DNA of 64,000 nucleotides from Coprococcus ammoniilyticus (GCF_025567345.1 NZ_JAOQJS010000005.1:324233-388232), one strand, 5' to 3'. Numbered from the stretch's first letter, positions 34,492 through 42,859 are shown. The notes: a model not told the origin generated them from the letters alone. Numbers and translations: made by a program.

Positions 34492-35222
34492 TCAAAATCC
34501 CCGCTTGTATCAAATCTTGTTGTATATTTGGCAAAAGCACTTATCACGTCTTTGGAATAAGAACGTGCGATTTGTGTAGTTAGATGATTTGACAATTCAA
34601 TCGTTCCTGATGTAATACGATAGATATGTGCCATATTTACAATATAAGAACGATGGGTTCGGATAAATTCACTTGGCAAATGGACAATAATCTTATTTAG
34701 GGTAGACATTTGTTCATAGCATTTGCCGTCTACGGTCAATATATCCACATAATGTAATCTGCTCGAAAATGTCAATATATCTGCATAGGGAATACTTACA
34801 ATTTCCTGCTTGTTTCGGTATATGTAGGTATTATTAGATAACTCCTTCGCGATTTCATCCAAACACAGAAAAAGAGTATTTTCCTTGACGGGTTTTAGCA
34901 AGTAGTTTAAAGCTCTGACTTCATATCCTCGGAATACATATTCTCTAAAAGCTGTTAAAAATACAATAATACCTTGATAACCAGATTCACGAAGGCGTTT
35001 AGCAACCTCAATTCCATTCATTTGCCCCATTTGTATGTCAAGGAAAAATGCTGAAGCCTGTATAGTTGTGCCTTCAGAATTTTTTGAAAAATATTCTTCG
35101 CCCGATTCGTATTCGTCAATTTCAATATCCCAATCATATTGCTGCCCGTATTTTCTTATTCCATTTTTCAGCCGTTCTGATTCGATCACAGAATCTTCAA
35201 GTATGGTTATTTTCATTTTCAT
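34488..35222 (-). CDS. agrA: LytTR response regulator (AgrA-like)
   Basis: About 244 residues: receiver domain (1-130) with the phospho-aspartate in AFFLDIQMGQMNG and the conserved lysine in LLKPVKE, and a C-terminal LytTR DNA-binding domain (about 140-240, FIRTHRSYIVNMAHI). LytTR proteins bind pairs of short direct repeats about 21 bp apart; matching pairs stand at 36641-36680 and 38205-38240. Start at 35222 (MKMK) or two codons later. Overlaps agrC by four bases. Confidence 0.93.
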   Translation of the reverse strand: MKMKITILEDSVIESERLKNGIRKYGQQYDWDIEIDEYESGEEYFSKNSEGTTIQASAFFLDIQMGQMNGIEVAKRLRESGYQGIIVFLTAFREYVFRGYEVRALNYLLKPVKENTLFLCLDEIAKELSNNTYIYRNKQEIVSIPYADILTFSSRLHYVDILTVDGKCYEQMSTLNKIIVHLPSEFIRTHRSYIVNMAHIYRITSGTIELSNHLTTQIARSYSKDVISAFAKYTTRFDTSGDFE

Positions 35223-36571
35223 AGTAGTTTGTTATTCTCCTTATCCGGTATCATAATATGTACGGAAAAAATTTTGTTATCAGATGTAATCTGCAATACG
35301 CCATCTGCCTTTTCTACAAGCTCTTTTACTCGTCTTATCCCAAGTCCATGTTCTTTTCCTTGTTTAACACTCAAAATGTCTCCATCAATGCTACCTTTTA
35401 TCACACCATCATAATTATTTTCAATGTGAATCAGTATCATATTCTGGTAAGGTTTAATATAAAAATAAATGTATGGATGCTCGGTTGGATCAGAGATTAT
35501 AAGTCTTTCTCCTGCTTCAATGGAATTATTCCATATATTTCCAAGTATGGATGAAAGCTCAACAGAATCAAGCGGAAAATTTTCAGGAGCCATAATAGAA
35601 TATTCTGTCTTAATTCCGTGTTTTTCAGCATAATCAAGTTTTGCGGTAAGTATGCAGTCAATAGCAATATTTCCCGTTGCTATGGCACTTTGCGTAGTTG
35701 CAAGAGTGTTATGGTATTGCTCTGTATATGCTATAAGTTCATCCCATTTCTTGTCTTTTGCTAATACGTTGATTGCATCCACATAAATCTGCATATCATG
35801 TTTCATTTTTCGTAATCGTTCAGTTGTCTCAGATAAGCTATTGAACTCAGTCCTTTCCAGCTCATAAATCTTTTGTTCTTCCAGTAATCGTATGTTTTCT
35901 TCTTTTGAATAACCTAGCTGGTATATGTATAGCATCAATACTAAAAATAAAATAATAAAAAACAAGTCAACCAATGATAGCCTAGCTGAAAAGGATGAAT
36001 CACCAAATTTATCAACAGATTCCAAAGTCAGCCTTAATATGTAGTGCCCGATTGCAAGTCCAGAAATTGCGATGAAAATATATGCAACTTTTTGGAACGG
36101 TGAAAGAGATATGTCTTTGTTTCCAATAGAATGAAATAACAAGACAAAAACAGCTATCATTGCCAAATATAACATGGTATATGGCTTCCGTAATGTTCCA
36201 CCTAATAATAGCTCCAGAGACGCTCCTTTATAAAGAGTAACGGGAATAAAGAACGAAATCTGTTCTGCAACTAAGCAAATGATGGAATACGAAAAGCCCC
36301 AAAAGATACGGCGAATTATACTATCACGATAGAACAATACTGCATATCCAATGTCCAAAACACAAGATGACATCAAAGTGCTGTAGGATGATATTCCCAT
36401 TTTATTCAGCGTGCATAACACAGCAAACTGAAATGATACGAAAAGAAACATCAAAACTGCTTGATGTTTATAATTTGCTCGAATACGCAATTTTTTATGG
36501 ATAAATATTATAAACAATGCCAGTTCTAAGAAATTAACAATATATTCCCATATTGAGTCAATATATAGCAT
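35219..36571 (-). CDS. agrC: AgrC-like sensor histidine kinase (GHKL)
   Basis: About 450 residues. Six or seven membrane helices (about 1-205) form the peptide receptor. A dimerisation helix follows with the phospho-histidine in LRKMKHDMQIYVDA, then a GHKL ATPase domain with NIWNNSIEAGE (N box) and GLGIRRVKELVEKADG (G box). ATG 36571 has AAAGGAAG eight bases upstream; the GTG three codons earlier is too close. First gene of the minus-strand agr operon. Confidence 0.93.
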   Translation of the reverse strand: MLYIDSIWEYIVNFLELALFIIFIHKKLRIRANYKHQAVLMFLFVSFQFAVLCTLNKMGISSYSTLMSSCVLDIGYAVLFYRDSIIRRIFWGFSYSIICLVAEQISFFIPVTLYKGASLELLLGGTLRKPYTMLYLAMIAVFVLLFHSIGNKDISLSPFQKVAYIFIAISGLAIGHYILRLTLESVDKFGDSSFSARLSLVDLFFIILFLVLMLYIYQLGYSKEENIRLLEEQKIYELERTEFNSLSETTERLRKMKHDMQIYVDAINVLAKDKKWDELIAYTEQYHNTLATTQSAIATGNIAIDCILTAKLDYAEKHGIKTEYSIMAPENFPLDSVELSSILGNIWNNSIEAGERLIISDPTEHPYIYFYIKPYQNMILIHIENNYDGVIKGSIDGDILSVKQGKEHGLGIRRVKELVEKADGVLQITSDNKIFSVHIMIPDKENNKLL

Positions 36572-36603
36572 AGCTACCACTTCCTTTAATCATTCTCCGT
36601 CAT

Positions 36604-36632
36604 ATTTTATCATCAATAAAGTAGGTACACAA
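36604..36632 (-). promoter_or_regulatory. Promoter of agrC-agrA-agrB
   Basis: TTGTGT (36632-36627), 17-bp spacer and TAAAAT (36609-36604) on the minus strand. The direct repeats of the divergent promoter start only 9 bp upstream of this -35, so the regulator could also control its own operon. Confidence 0.6.
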
Positions 36633-36640
36633 CATAATAT

Positions 36641-36712
36641 GCTACCGTTTGTGCATAGTGAGCTACCATTCATGCATAGAGGTATTGAAAAGTATAAAGA
36701 TTTTGTTATATT
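36641..36712 (+). promoter_or_regulatory. AgrA/LytTR-type promoter P1
   Basis: Direct repeats GCTACCGTTTGTGCATAG (36641) and GCTACCATTCATGCATAG (36662) are 21 bp apart. TTGAAA (36685-36690), a 16-bp spacer and TATATT (36707-36712) follow. The same arrangement with the same spacings recurs at 38205-38273. Confidence 0.85.
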
Positions 36713-36766
36713 CAAGGTATACTACTACATCTTAAGTATTCTGAGAATCTATAATATGGAGTGGAG

Positions 36767-36868
36767 ATGATAAGATGTCGTACTTTAGGAATATTAACAG
36801 GATATATAATGTGTACTAGTATGTGTTGCGTTTCAATTTTCATAAAGATAACCTTTAAGAATAATTGA
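36767..36868 (+). CDS. Possible 33-residue hydrophobic small protein
   Basis: First frame after promoter P1: ATG 36767 preceded by GGAG at five bases, product starting MIRCRTLGILTGYIMCTS and rich in Cys and hydrophobic residues. A second frame (ATG 36775, 14 residues, with GGAG eight bases upstream) overlaps it. Which one is translated is not clear; either could be a leader, a small membrane peptide or nothing. No family recognised. Confidence 0.35.
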   Translation: MIRCRTLGILTGYIMCTSMCCVSIFIKITFKNN

Positions 36869-36908
36869 AGATAACCGTTGTTACATGATTGAAAAGGAGT
36901 GAAGGAGT

Positions 36909-37430
36909 ATGCATTTTAAAAAATCTGTTTTAAAAAATCATTTATTGTATAGCATTATAACTTTAATGGCTATAGCAATGCTATTTCCTATTACGGCATT
37001 TGCACAAGCTTATGTACAAACATGGGATCTTGTTGATTCTGGCAAACATCTAGACTATGACGGAAACAGCACTTACATGAGTTATATTAACACTGGGGCT
37101 GCCACATGGAATGCATATAAATCTGGAGTAATCAGAAAAGACAGTGCTTTTGTTGTAGAAGATGTATACGTAAGCGATGTCAATGCTTCGAATGGATGGG
37201 CAGGCATGACATATTCTAGTGGTAAAATTGAACTCAATACCTATTATATGAGCGGTTATAGTAATAGTAAAAAACAGAATGTAGCGACACATGAATTGGG
37301 ACATGCATTAGGGTTGGATCACAGTACTTCAACAGATGTTATGGATGCAGCAATTACGGGACATACTAGTACGCAGGCATTATCTCAAAATGATAAAGAT
37401 TCATATGATGCCGCATATAATAATTATTAG
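36909..37430 (+). CDS. Secreted metzincin (matrixin-like) zinc protease
   Basis: Protein of 173 residues: signal peptide (about 1-32, cleavage near AFAQA) and a compact catalytic domain. The zinc motif HELGHALGLDH is complete with the third ligand histidine, and DVMDA is a plausible Met-turn. This is the matrixin (M10-like) layout in its smallest form, without pro- or hemopexin-like domains. It acts outside the cell; targets might be host matrix proteins, rival peptides or the element's own secreted peptides. Strong AAGGAGTGAAGGAG region before the start. Expected under P1 control. Confidence 0.9.
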   Translation: MHFKKSVLKNHLLYSIITLMAIAMLFPITAFAQAYVQTWDLVDSGKHLDYDGNSTYMSYINTGAATWNAYKSGVIRKDSAFVVEDVYVSDVNASNGWAGMTYSSGKIELNTYYMSGYSNSKKQNVATHELGHALGLDHSTSTDVMDAAITGHTSTQALSQNDKDSYDAAYNNY

Positions 37431-37445
37431 GGGAGGGAGAACGCT

Positions 37446-38117
37446 ATGAAAAAATCAAGTATCTATGGTATTTTGTCTATTGTTCTTATCGTAGGAATGT
37501 TTTTTACAGGATGTGCATCCAAAAATAATGCAAGTCAACTGAATACAAATGTATCTAACTTGCCAATCCACCAGATGCACGCATCTTTTGTATATGATAC
37601 TGATAACATTCGCGAAGCTGTTGGTATCTGTGATTACGTATTTGTAGCAAAGGTTGTCAGTTGCGATGGAACCGAGTATCGAAATGTTATAACGACTGAA
37701 GATGAAAAAGGAAATCCTAAGGAGGTCGGTTCGCCTTACACTAATTATACTATTCAGGTTCTCGAAAATATAAAAGGTGAACTTATTACAGATAAACCTA
37801 TTCCTATTGTTAAACAAGGCGGAATTTCAGAAAAACAAGATGCTATTTATCTGTTTGAGAATGATTCACTGCCTTCCGAAAATTCCATTTATATCTTTTT
37901 GGCATATGCACAAGAGGATGGTTCGTTACTAATTTCTGGTCCAAATTCAAATGTAATGTGTAACGATTCGAATATGTATTCTATTAATTCTGTCTCAGAG
38001 GAAAAATCAGTTACAGAATACGATGAGTTTATTACATATAAAGATGCTAATGATAATGAGATTATTCCAGTTGATCGAGAGCGTTATAAATCTATATATG
38101 AGACTGACAATAATTAA
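37446..38117 (+). CDS. Lipoprotein of unknown function
   Basis: Protein of 223 residues with a lipoprotein signal (FFTGC lipobox, Cys about residue 23). The mature part is beta-rich and starts with a segment like DYVFVAKVVSCDG, followed by YTNYTIQVLENIKGEL. A similar order of segments (a V/I-A-x-V strand, a KGE/KD loop, then an IYIFL strand) is seen in the protein at 41252-41935, so the two may be relatives. It is 15 bp after the protease gene with GGGAGG between, so co-transcribed. It could be an immunity or substrate-holding protein; not shown. Confidence 0.65.
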   Translation: MKKSSIYGILSIVLIVGMFFTGCASKNNASQLNTNVSNLPIHQMHASFVYDTDNIREAVGICDYVFVAKVVSCDGTEYRNVITTEDEKGNPKEVGSPYTNYTIQVLENIKGELITDKPIPIVKQGGISEKQDAIYLFENDSLPSENSIYIFLAYAQEDGSLLISGPNSNVMCNDSNMYSINSVSEEKSVTEYDEFITYKDANDNEIIPVDRERYKSIYETDNN

Positions 38118-38204
38118 TCATTATTTCTGAAATATATAGATTAAAGATGGCAGGTAGGTGCTTAACCTATCTGCCATCTTTTCGGTTTTATACCTATATG
38201 TAGA

Positions 38205-38273
38205 ACAGTTCGTGCATGTTGGGCTACCATTCGTGCATAGAGGGATTGAAAAAATTAAATACTCTGTTATATT
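38205..38273 (+). promoter_or_regulatory. AgrA/LytTR-type promoter P2
   Basis: Direct repeats ACAGTTCGTGCAT (38205) and ACCATTCGTGCAT (38226), 21 bp apart; TTGAAA (38246-38251), 16-bp spacer, TATATT (38268-38273). Same design as P1, with long stretches identical between the two. It lies about 75 bp before the AgrD-like gene. Confidence 0.85.
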
Positions 38274-38346
38274 AAGCACATACCATGGTAAACAAATAAA
38301 GTTGTCTGTAATTGTCAGACAATTAAGGAGGGGGGGGTGAAAACGA

Positions 38347-38492
38347 TGGACAATAAGCAAGTAAACAAGGCACCCCAGAAAAGTGCCCGTCTCGTACTTC
38401 AGGCAGTGACTGCTATTGCTCGAAGTAATGCAAATTCATTGTGCCGTGGTTTGTTGTATGAACCAAAAGTACCAACGCAGTTAAAAAAATAA
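38347..38492 (+). CDS. agrD: AgrD-like cyclic autoinducer pre-peptide
   Basis: A 48-residue frame read by hand. An N-terminal amphipathic helix (KSARLVLQAVTAIARSN) is followed by NSLCRGLLY and the acidic/proline tail EPKVPTQLKK. The Cys a few residues before Y-E-P-K-x-P is the hallmark of AgrD pre-peptides; AgrB would cut before the tail and close a thiolactone on the cysteine. An A/G-rich stretch with AAGGAGG precedes the start. My base count gives 146 rather than 147, so one end may be off by one base. Opposite strand to agrB and about 1.8 kb beyond the agrC start, under P2. Confidence 0.75.
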
Positions 38493-38510
38493 GATTGGGA
38501 GGAATTGACT

Positions 38511-38930
38511 ATGATGTTAAAAAGTTTAAAACAGAAGATTGCAAAAGTAGGTATTGGTTTGTTTTGTGCAGGATGTGTATTTCTTTCTTCAGCAGCATAT
38601 TCTCAGGCGGCATCTTACACCGCTTATGCACTTAAACTGAATAAGACTAATAACTTTACCTCTATGCATGCAAAAACAACATCCGATGATTACATCACAA
38701 ATGAGGTAACAGCAATTACCAATACCTCTTACGCAAATTTCTGGGCTGTCAATAACAGCAAGAGTAAAATATCTAATAAGTATAAGCAGGGTGTTGGAAC
38801 AGGATCTTGTAATTTAATCTTTACCAAGAGCGGTTATAATTCTACTAACACACAGGTCGGTATGGGAATGGAAAATTATCAATCTCAATTATCAACTGCA
38901 TTTGTAAGTGGAAATGTAGATTTTAGATAA
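38511..38930 (+). CDS. Small secreted protein, unknown family
   Basis: 139 residues: signal peptide (about 1-34, cleavage near SQAAS) and a mature part of about 105 residues rich in Asn, Ser, Thr and Tyr, ending VDFR. The beta-strand pattern with TNTSYANFWAVNN and a late TQVGMGMENY recalls small secreted proteins found beside ABC transporters in Firmicutes, but I cannot name the family with confidence. No cysteine remains in the mature part. It follows agrD by 18 bp with GGGAGG, so the two are made together. It could be a bacteriocin-like effector. Confidence 0.7.
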   Translation: MMLKSLKQKIAKVGIGLFCAGCVFLSSAAYSQAASYTAYALKLNKTNNFTSMHAKTTSDDYITNEVTAITNTSYANFWAVNNSKSKISNKYKQGVGTGSCNLIFTKSGYNSTNTQVGMGMENYQSQLSTAFVSGNVDFR

Positions 38931-38940
38931 CAGAAGGGAT

Positions 38941-38974
38941 GGGCATAAACCTCTTCGTGGGTTTATGCCCTTTT
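38941..38974 (+). terminator. Terminator after the small secreted protein gene
   Basis: GGGCATAAACC pairs perfectly with GGTTTATGCCC, followed by TTTT. The short T-run suggests partial read-through into the ABC genes that start directly after it. Confidence 0.75.
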
Positions 38975-38984
38975 GGTAAAGATT

Positions 38985-39815
38985 ATGAAAAAAATGGTTC
39001 TTATAGAAATCAAACATTGTATTGATCGTGCAGAATATAAAGTTGTTTTTATTGCTCTAATGATTTTAAATATTGCTTCGTATATTTTATGTGTAAAAAA
39101 TGATATAGGAAAAAGTTATCAATTTATTCGTTCAGCAAATGAAAATTTCGTATTACAGGGCACTGAAGCGGCATATATTCCATATATAATGTATCTGTTA
39201 TTGCCTGTTTATGCAACAATTATTGCATCACTTTCCTTAATAAGAGAAGAAAAAAGCAATAGTTCAATCCTACTTATTCAAAGAATCGGGAAAAAGAAAT
39301 ATTTAGCAGGAAAATTATTTGGCATTCTGATTGTAACCTTTTTGACAATAACAATACCAATGCTCATAAATTTATTATTATGCCACTTGACATATCCAAT
39401 ACATGGATATGACAGTGCTTGGGGAGAACCTGATTACGCTATAGGTTTGGTATCATATAACGCTGACAATTTTCTTGATATGGTGAGATTGCAACATCCA
39501 ACTTTATATAATCTAATATACATTTTTAATTACGGAATTTTTGGCTCGGGATTAGCTATCTTAGCTTATGCTCTTTCATATTATAACAAAATGAAAGTTC
39601 TATATTTCGCAAAGATACCTGGTGCTTTGTTTATATTCTATATTGTTTTTAATTTGATTGTTTCTGTCTTTGGGCTAAATGAATTCTCTATACAAGGTTA
39701 TATTATGCCTAATGTTCATGGAAATATAATAGGAGAAATTGTTCTGATATTGCTTATTTTTGGATTAAGTATTGGCATTATACAGAGAAAAATAAAAAAT
39801 TATGAAGTTATATAA
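38985..39815 (+). CDS. ABC-2-type membrane permease
   Basis: About 276 residues with six membrane helices in the ABC-2 layout: an N-terminal cytosolic stretch, a first helix (VFIALMILNIASYILC), a long extracellular loop, then five helices. The cytosolic segment REEKSNSSILLIQRIGKKKY is the usual ABC-2 coupling region. The ATG at 38985 has only a weak ribosome site; a TTG start at 38973 is the other option. It overlaps the next gene by 14 bases. Forms a transporter with the next permease and the ATPase at 40617. Confidence 0.8.
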   Translation: MKKMVLIEIKHCIDRAEYKVVFIALMILNIASYILCVKNDIGKSYQFIRSANENFVLQGTEAAYIPYIMYLLLPVYATIIASLSLIREEKSNSSILLIQRIGKKKYLAGKLFGILIVTFLTITIPMLINLLLCHLTYPIHGYDSAWGEPDYAIGLVSYNADNFLDMVRLQHPTLYNLIYIFNYGIFGSGLAILAYALSYYNKMKVLYFAKIPGALFIFYIVFNLIVSVFGLNEFSIQGYIMPNVHGNIIGEIVLILLIFGLSIGIIQRKIKNYEVI

Positions 39816-40602
39816 GAAAAAAATTTTGAATGTTAATGTTGGAAAATGCTTACTAGTATCACTTATAACATTTGTAATTAGATATTTTTATGCTAATGTG
39901 TACTTGGGGTTTCATAATAGTCTGGTTACAATAACAGAAGGAGTACGTTCACAAATATATTTTGGGGGAATACTAATAGATCATTCGTTTGACCTTATAT
40001 CTTTATCATTTTTTGCGATTTTGTTTATCCTTGAGATTTGTTATCTTACAATGGACTTATTTAATGATGCAAATGATAACATGGTAATTCTACTTCCTCG
40101 TTATGGGAAAAAACACATAATTTATAAGGATATATTAATAAAAATGATATTACGTGACTGTATTGTAGTTGTTTCCGATTATTTGTTTTTTCTTTTTGTA
40201 GAGCATACCTCTAATGGCTTAGAAGATTTCAAAGTTATTTTTATGCTATTGATAGAGATTTTTCATTTGCAAATGATTAGTTATTTGTTTTCATTTTGGA
40301 AAGATTCAATTATAGGATACATCGTTGCATTTATTGTATTTTTTATTCCAGTAATGGTGTGTGGATTTTATTTTTCAATGGGAAATGTTATATGGAAAAT
40401 TTGGCATTATTCCTTGCTACATATTCCTTTATTTAATTGGCATAACAAGCTTATTATATATTATGTCGAAGAAAATTACGAATGGACTACAAGCAATATA
40501 GATTTATTGAATTTTAAGTCAAGCTGTCTCATTTCAGTTATATCATCCGCTGTTTTGGTGTGGATAGGTAAATTTCTTTGCGAAAAAAAACAAATATTGT
40601 GA
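39802..40602 (+). CDS. Second ABC transporter membrane subunit
   Basis: 266 residues, about six membrane helices, no similarity that I recognise beyond the ABC-2 style. The coupling-like segment DANDNMVILLPRYGKKHIIY matches in position the RIGKKKY region of the preceding permease, so the two are probably a heterodimer. Starts inside the preceding gene and ends 14 bases before the ATPase start; all are AT-rich, with many AAT/ATA codons. Confidence 0.7.
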   Translation: MKLYKKKILNVNVGKCLLVSLITFVIRYFYANVYLGFHNSLVTITEGVRSQIYFGGILIDHSFDLISLSFFAILFILEICYLTMDLFNDANDNMVILLPRYGKKHIIYKDILIKMILRDCIVVVSDYLFFLFVEHTSNGLEDFKVIFMLLIEIFHLQMISYLFSFWKDSIIGYIVAFIVFFIPVMVCGFYFSMGNVIWKIWHYSLLHIPLFNWHNKLIIYYVEENYEWTTSNIDLLNFKSSCLISVISSAVLVWIGKFLCEKKQIL

Positions 40603-40616
40603 GGTGAATGATATCC

Positions 40617-41252
40617 ATGAATTTATATGTAAAATCTATTTCAAAGTCAATTAAAGGTGAAAAAGTGCTTGATGATATCAGTTATACATTTGAATCTGGT
40701 AAAATATATGGAATATATGGTAAAAATGGTTCAGGTAAAACAATGCTACTCAGAGCCATTGCAGGTTTTATAAATACAGACAAAGGATACATAAAATATA
40801 ATCACAAGGCATTACATAAAGATATGGATGTTTTACCAGATTTAGGAGCTGTTATTGAAAATATTTCTTTTTGGAGTATGTATTCAGGATTTGAAAATTT
40901 GAAAATGCTTTCCAATATAAAAGGAATTGTATCAGATGAAGAAATATATGAAATAATGATATACTTTGGTCTTGATCCCAAATCAAAGAAAAAAGTAAAT
41001 AAATATTCATTAGGAATGCGTCAAAAACTAGCTCTTTGTCAAGCACTGATGGAACATCCAAAAATTTTGCTTTTGGATGAGCCAACTAACGCATTGGATC
41101 AGCATAGCATTGATTTATTTCGTGAACGTATATTGGAAGAAAAAAAGAATGATACCATTACTATACTGACAAGCCATAATAAAGAAGATATTGAAATATT
41201 AGCGGATGAGAAGATATGCATGGAATTTGGTAAAATTAAGGAGTTGATGTAA
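40617..41252 (+). CDS. ABC transporter ATPase
   Basis: About 211 residues with all nucleotide-binding motifs: Walker A GKNGSGKT, signature YSLGMRQK, Walker B ILLLDEPTNALD and the switch histidine in TSHN. The short, single-domain form is usual for ABC-2 peptide exporters and immunity pumps. The ATG at 40617 has GAGGTG ten bases upstream; the ATG at 40608 is too close to it. It energises the two permeases before it. The cargo is not known; the small secreted protein or self-protection from it are the obvious options. Confidence 0.92.
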   Translation: MNLYVKSISKSIKGEKVLDDISYTFESGKIYGIYGKNGSGKTMLLRAIAGFINTDKGYIKYNHKALHKDMDVLPDLGAVIENISFWSMYSGFENLKMLSNIKGIVSDEEIYEIMIYFGLDPKSKKKVNKYSLGMRQKLALCQALMEHPKILLLDEPTNALDQHSIDLFRERILEEKKNDTITILTSHNKEDIEILADEKICMEFGKIKELM

Positions 41253-41935
41253 TGAAGAAATTTGTATTAACTATCTGTGTTGTAATCATTTGTATGGTGA
41301 CAGCCTTATTCTATGGAAAGACTGGGATAAAAACAACTACAGGGGTTCATGATCCTGATATTGCTTTATCAGAAAATACAGCTATGGAAATTTTCTATAC
41401 AGGAGGGCAGAAAACTTCTTACTTTAACAATGAAAGTAATTACTCATTGGATGATATGGAAAAAGATTCTTCTTTAATAGCTCGTATAACTGTAACAAAT
41501 TCTCGTGAAATGAGTTTACGATCAACAAAAACAATGGTAAAAATAGAGGAAATCTATAAGGATAATTCTGCTAATCTTTCAGTAGGTGACTGTATTTACA
41601 TTATAGAACCTGTATCATTTGTTAGAGGTGAAGAATTTTACACTAACGGATGGCAATATCTGAAGACCGAAGATACTTATTTAATATTTTTAAAAAATCT
41701 AGGATGTATTGATGGGTATAAATACACCAAAGAGGAAGAAAATTCATTTATGCCTGTATCGGAAATATATTCAAAGAGAAATCTAACTCATGATGAAAGT
41801 TGTGTGGTTTTTGATTCGGCGGAAACTCTCTATTCAAGTATATCTATGTTTGCATTTTTGACCTCAGAAAAAACTATAGTAGATAATTATGAGAAAATAT
41901 GGAAAAACATTACAAATTCAGGTAAGTATGAATGA
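41252..41935 (+). CDS. Membrane-anchored extracellular protein, unknown
   Basis: 227 residues: an N-terminal uncleaved or cleaved hydrophobic segment (about 4-22) without a clear lipobox, then a beta-rich outer domain with LIARITVTNSREMS and DTYLIFLKNLG. The segment order resembles the lipoprotein at 37446-38117. Its ATG overlaps the ATPase stop, so it belongs to the same operon. Possible immunity or accessory protein of the transporter; function not known. Confidence 0.65.
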   Translation: MKKFVLTICVVIICMVTALFYGKTGIKTTTGVHDPDIALSENTAMEIFYTGGQKTSYFNNESNYSLDDMEKDSSLIARITVTNSREMSLRSTKTMVKIEEIYKDNSANLSVGDCIYIIEPVSFVRGEEFYTNGWQYLKTEDTYLIFLKNLGCIDGYKYTKEEENSFMPVSEIYSKRNLTHDESCVVFDSAETLYSSISMFAFLTSEKTIVDNYEKIWKNITNSGKYE

Positions 41936-42073
41936 TTTAATTATTTATGAATGAATCTCTCCTATTCTATTTCCTGTGAGAAGCGTATCAATGTTAGAAA
42001 TTCATGGAGATACTGAATTAAGCAATATGGAATCATTCAATCTTAAAGAAACTAAAAATGGAGATAATAGAAA

Positions 42074-42436
42074 TTGAATAAAAAGAAATTGGCAAAGAGT
42101 GTTGTAGGCATTGCTTTAATTGTAAGTGTAGCTATACTTATCGTTGTATGTGTTGGAAAAATAAAGCACATTCAGAATAAAAAAAATATTATTGGTACAT
42201 GGAAGAATGCAAATGCAGAGGAAGTGTTTACCTTTCAAGAAAATGGAGGACTTGTTGTAAACAAAGATATGCCCGAATTGGGTATTACCTGTGGCAATGC
42301 ATTATATAGCATATCTTCCTCAAATATGATTTTTGTGGAACAGAGAGATAATAGCGTGAATTTTGAGATAGAAGTAGATCAAAACGAATTAACAATCTTC
42401 TTTATGGGTCATAAATATTGGGAATTAACAAAATAG
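42074..42436 (+). CDS. Small membrane-anchored protein, lipocalin-like C-terminus
   Basis: 120 residues starting at TTG 42074. One membrane helix (about 9-29), then a short domain starting IIGTWKNANAEEVFTFQENG. This is the opening of small lipocalin/META-like beta barrels that begin G-x-W. It follows the previous gene by about 140 bp, a stretch with only broken frames, and ends before a terminator. Function unknown; likely the last gene of the cargo operon. Confidence 0.6.
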   Translation: MNKKKLAKSVVGIALIVSVAILIVVCVGKIKHIQNKKNIIGTWKNANAEEVFTFQENGGLVVNKDMPELGITCGNALYSISSSNMIFVEQRDNSVNFEIEVDQNELTIFFMGHKYWELTK

Positions 42437-42479
42437 CAATTGCATATAAAGCGATACTCATGATATCCATAACCATAAA

Positions 42480-42533
42480 ATATAGAGCCGATGAATCACT
42501 CGTTATTTCGATTGTGAGTTATCGGCTCTATTT
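42480..42533 (+). terminator. Terminator of the cargo operon
   Basis: TATAGAGCCGAT pairs with ATCGGCTCTAT, with further paired bases inside (TCAC/GTGA), followed by a T-rich end. Confidence 0.8.
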
Positions 42534-42616
42534 CATTATTTATGGAAGGGCTAAAGAAATATCGTATTTTATAGAAATACTTTTGACAGATTTCTTCTCA
42601 TTTTTATGTTCTTTTA

Positions 42617-42859
42617 TCAAGTGCTATACCATTCCATATTCATCGCATTCACCCAATCTTGCATTTCTGAATCAAGATACAAACGGGCATATTCTAGTGG
42701 ATTGTCAATCGCCAGTGCATCCAACATTCGTTGAGAGTTAGGAGTAGTAATCAATCCATCTTCTGCCTTGCCACAGTCAATCCGAAGTATGTAGCCATTG
42801 TAATAATTGATGTCTATGATGTTGTGATATTTATTATATTCTGCATGAACGATATTCAT
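42617..42859 (-). CDS. DUF6061-like small protein
   Basis: 80 residues beginning MNIVHAEYNKYHNIIDINYY, ending with an acidic helix. I recall proteins of this kind (DUF6061) near the ends of clostridial mobile elements; function unknown. Minus strand, with AAGGAC before the start, between the cargo terminator and attR. Confidence 0.65.
   Translation of the reverse strand: MNIVHAEYNKYHNIIDINYYNGYILRIDCGKAEDGLITTPNSQRMLDALAIDNPLEYARLYLDSEMQDWVNAMNMEWYST

Noticed and set aside
41936..42073. Short frame between the extracellular protein gene and the TTG-start gene.
   Set aside because: Broken by stops in all frames that I could follow, and no ribosome site; left as intergenic.
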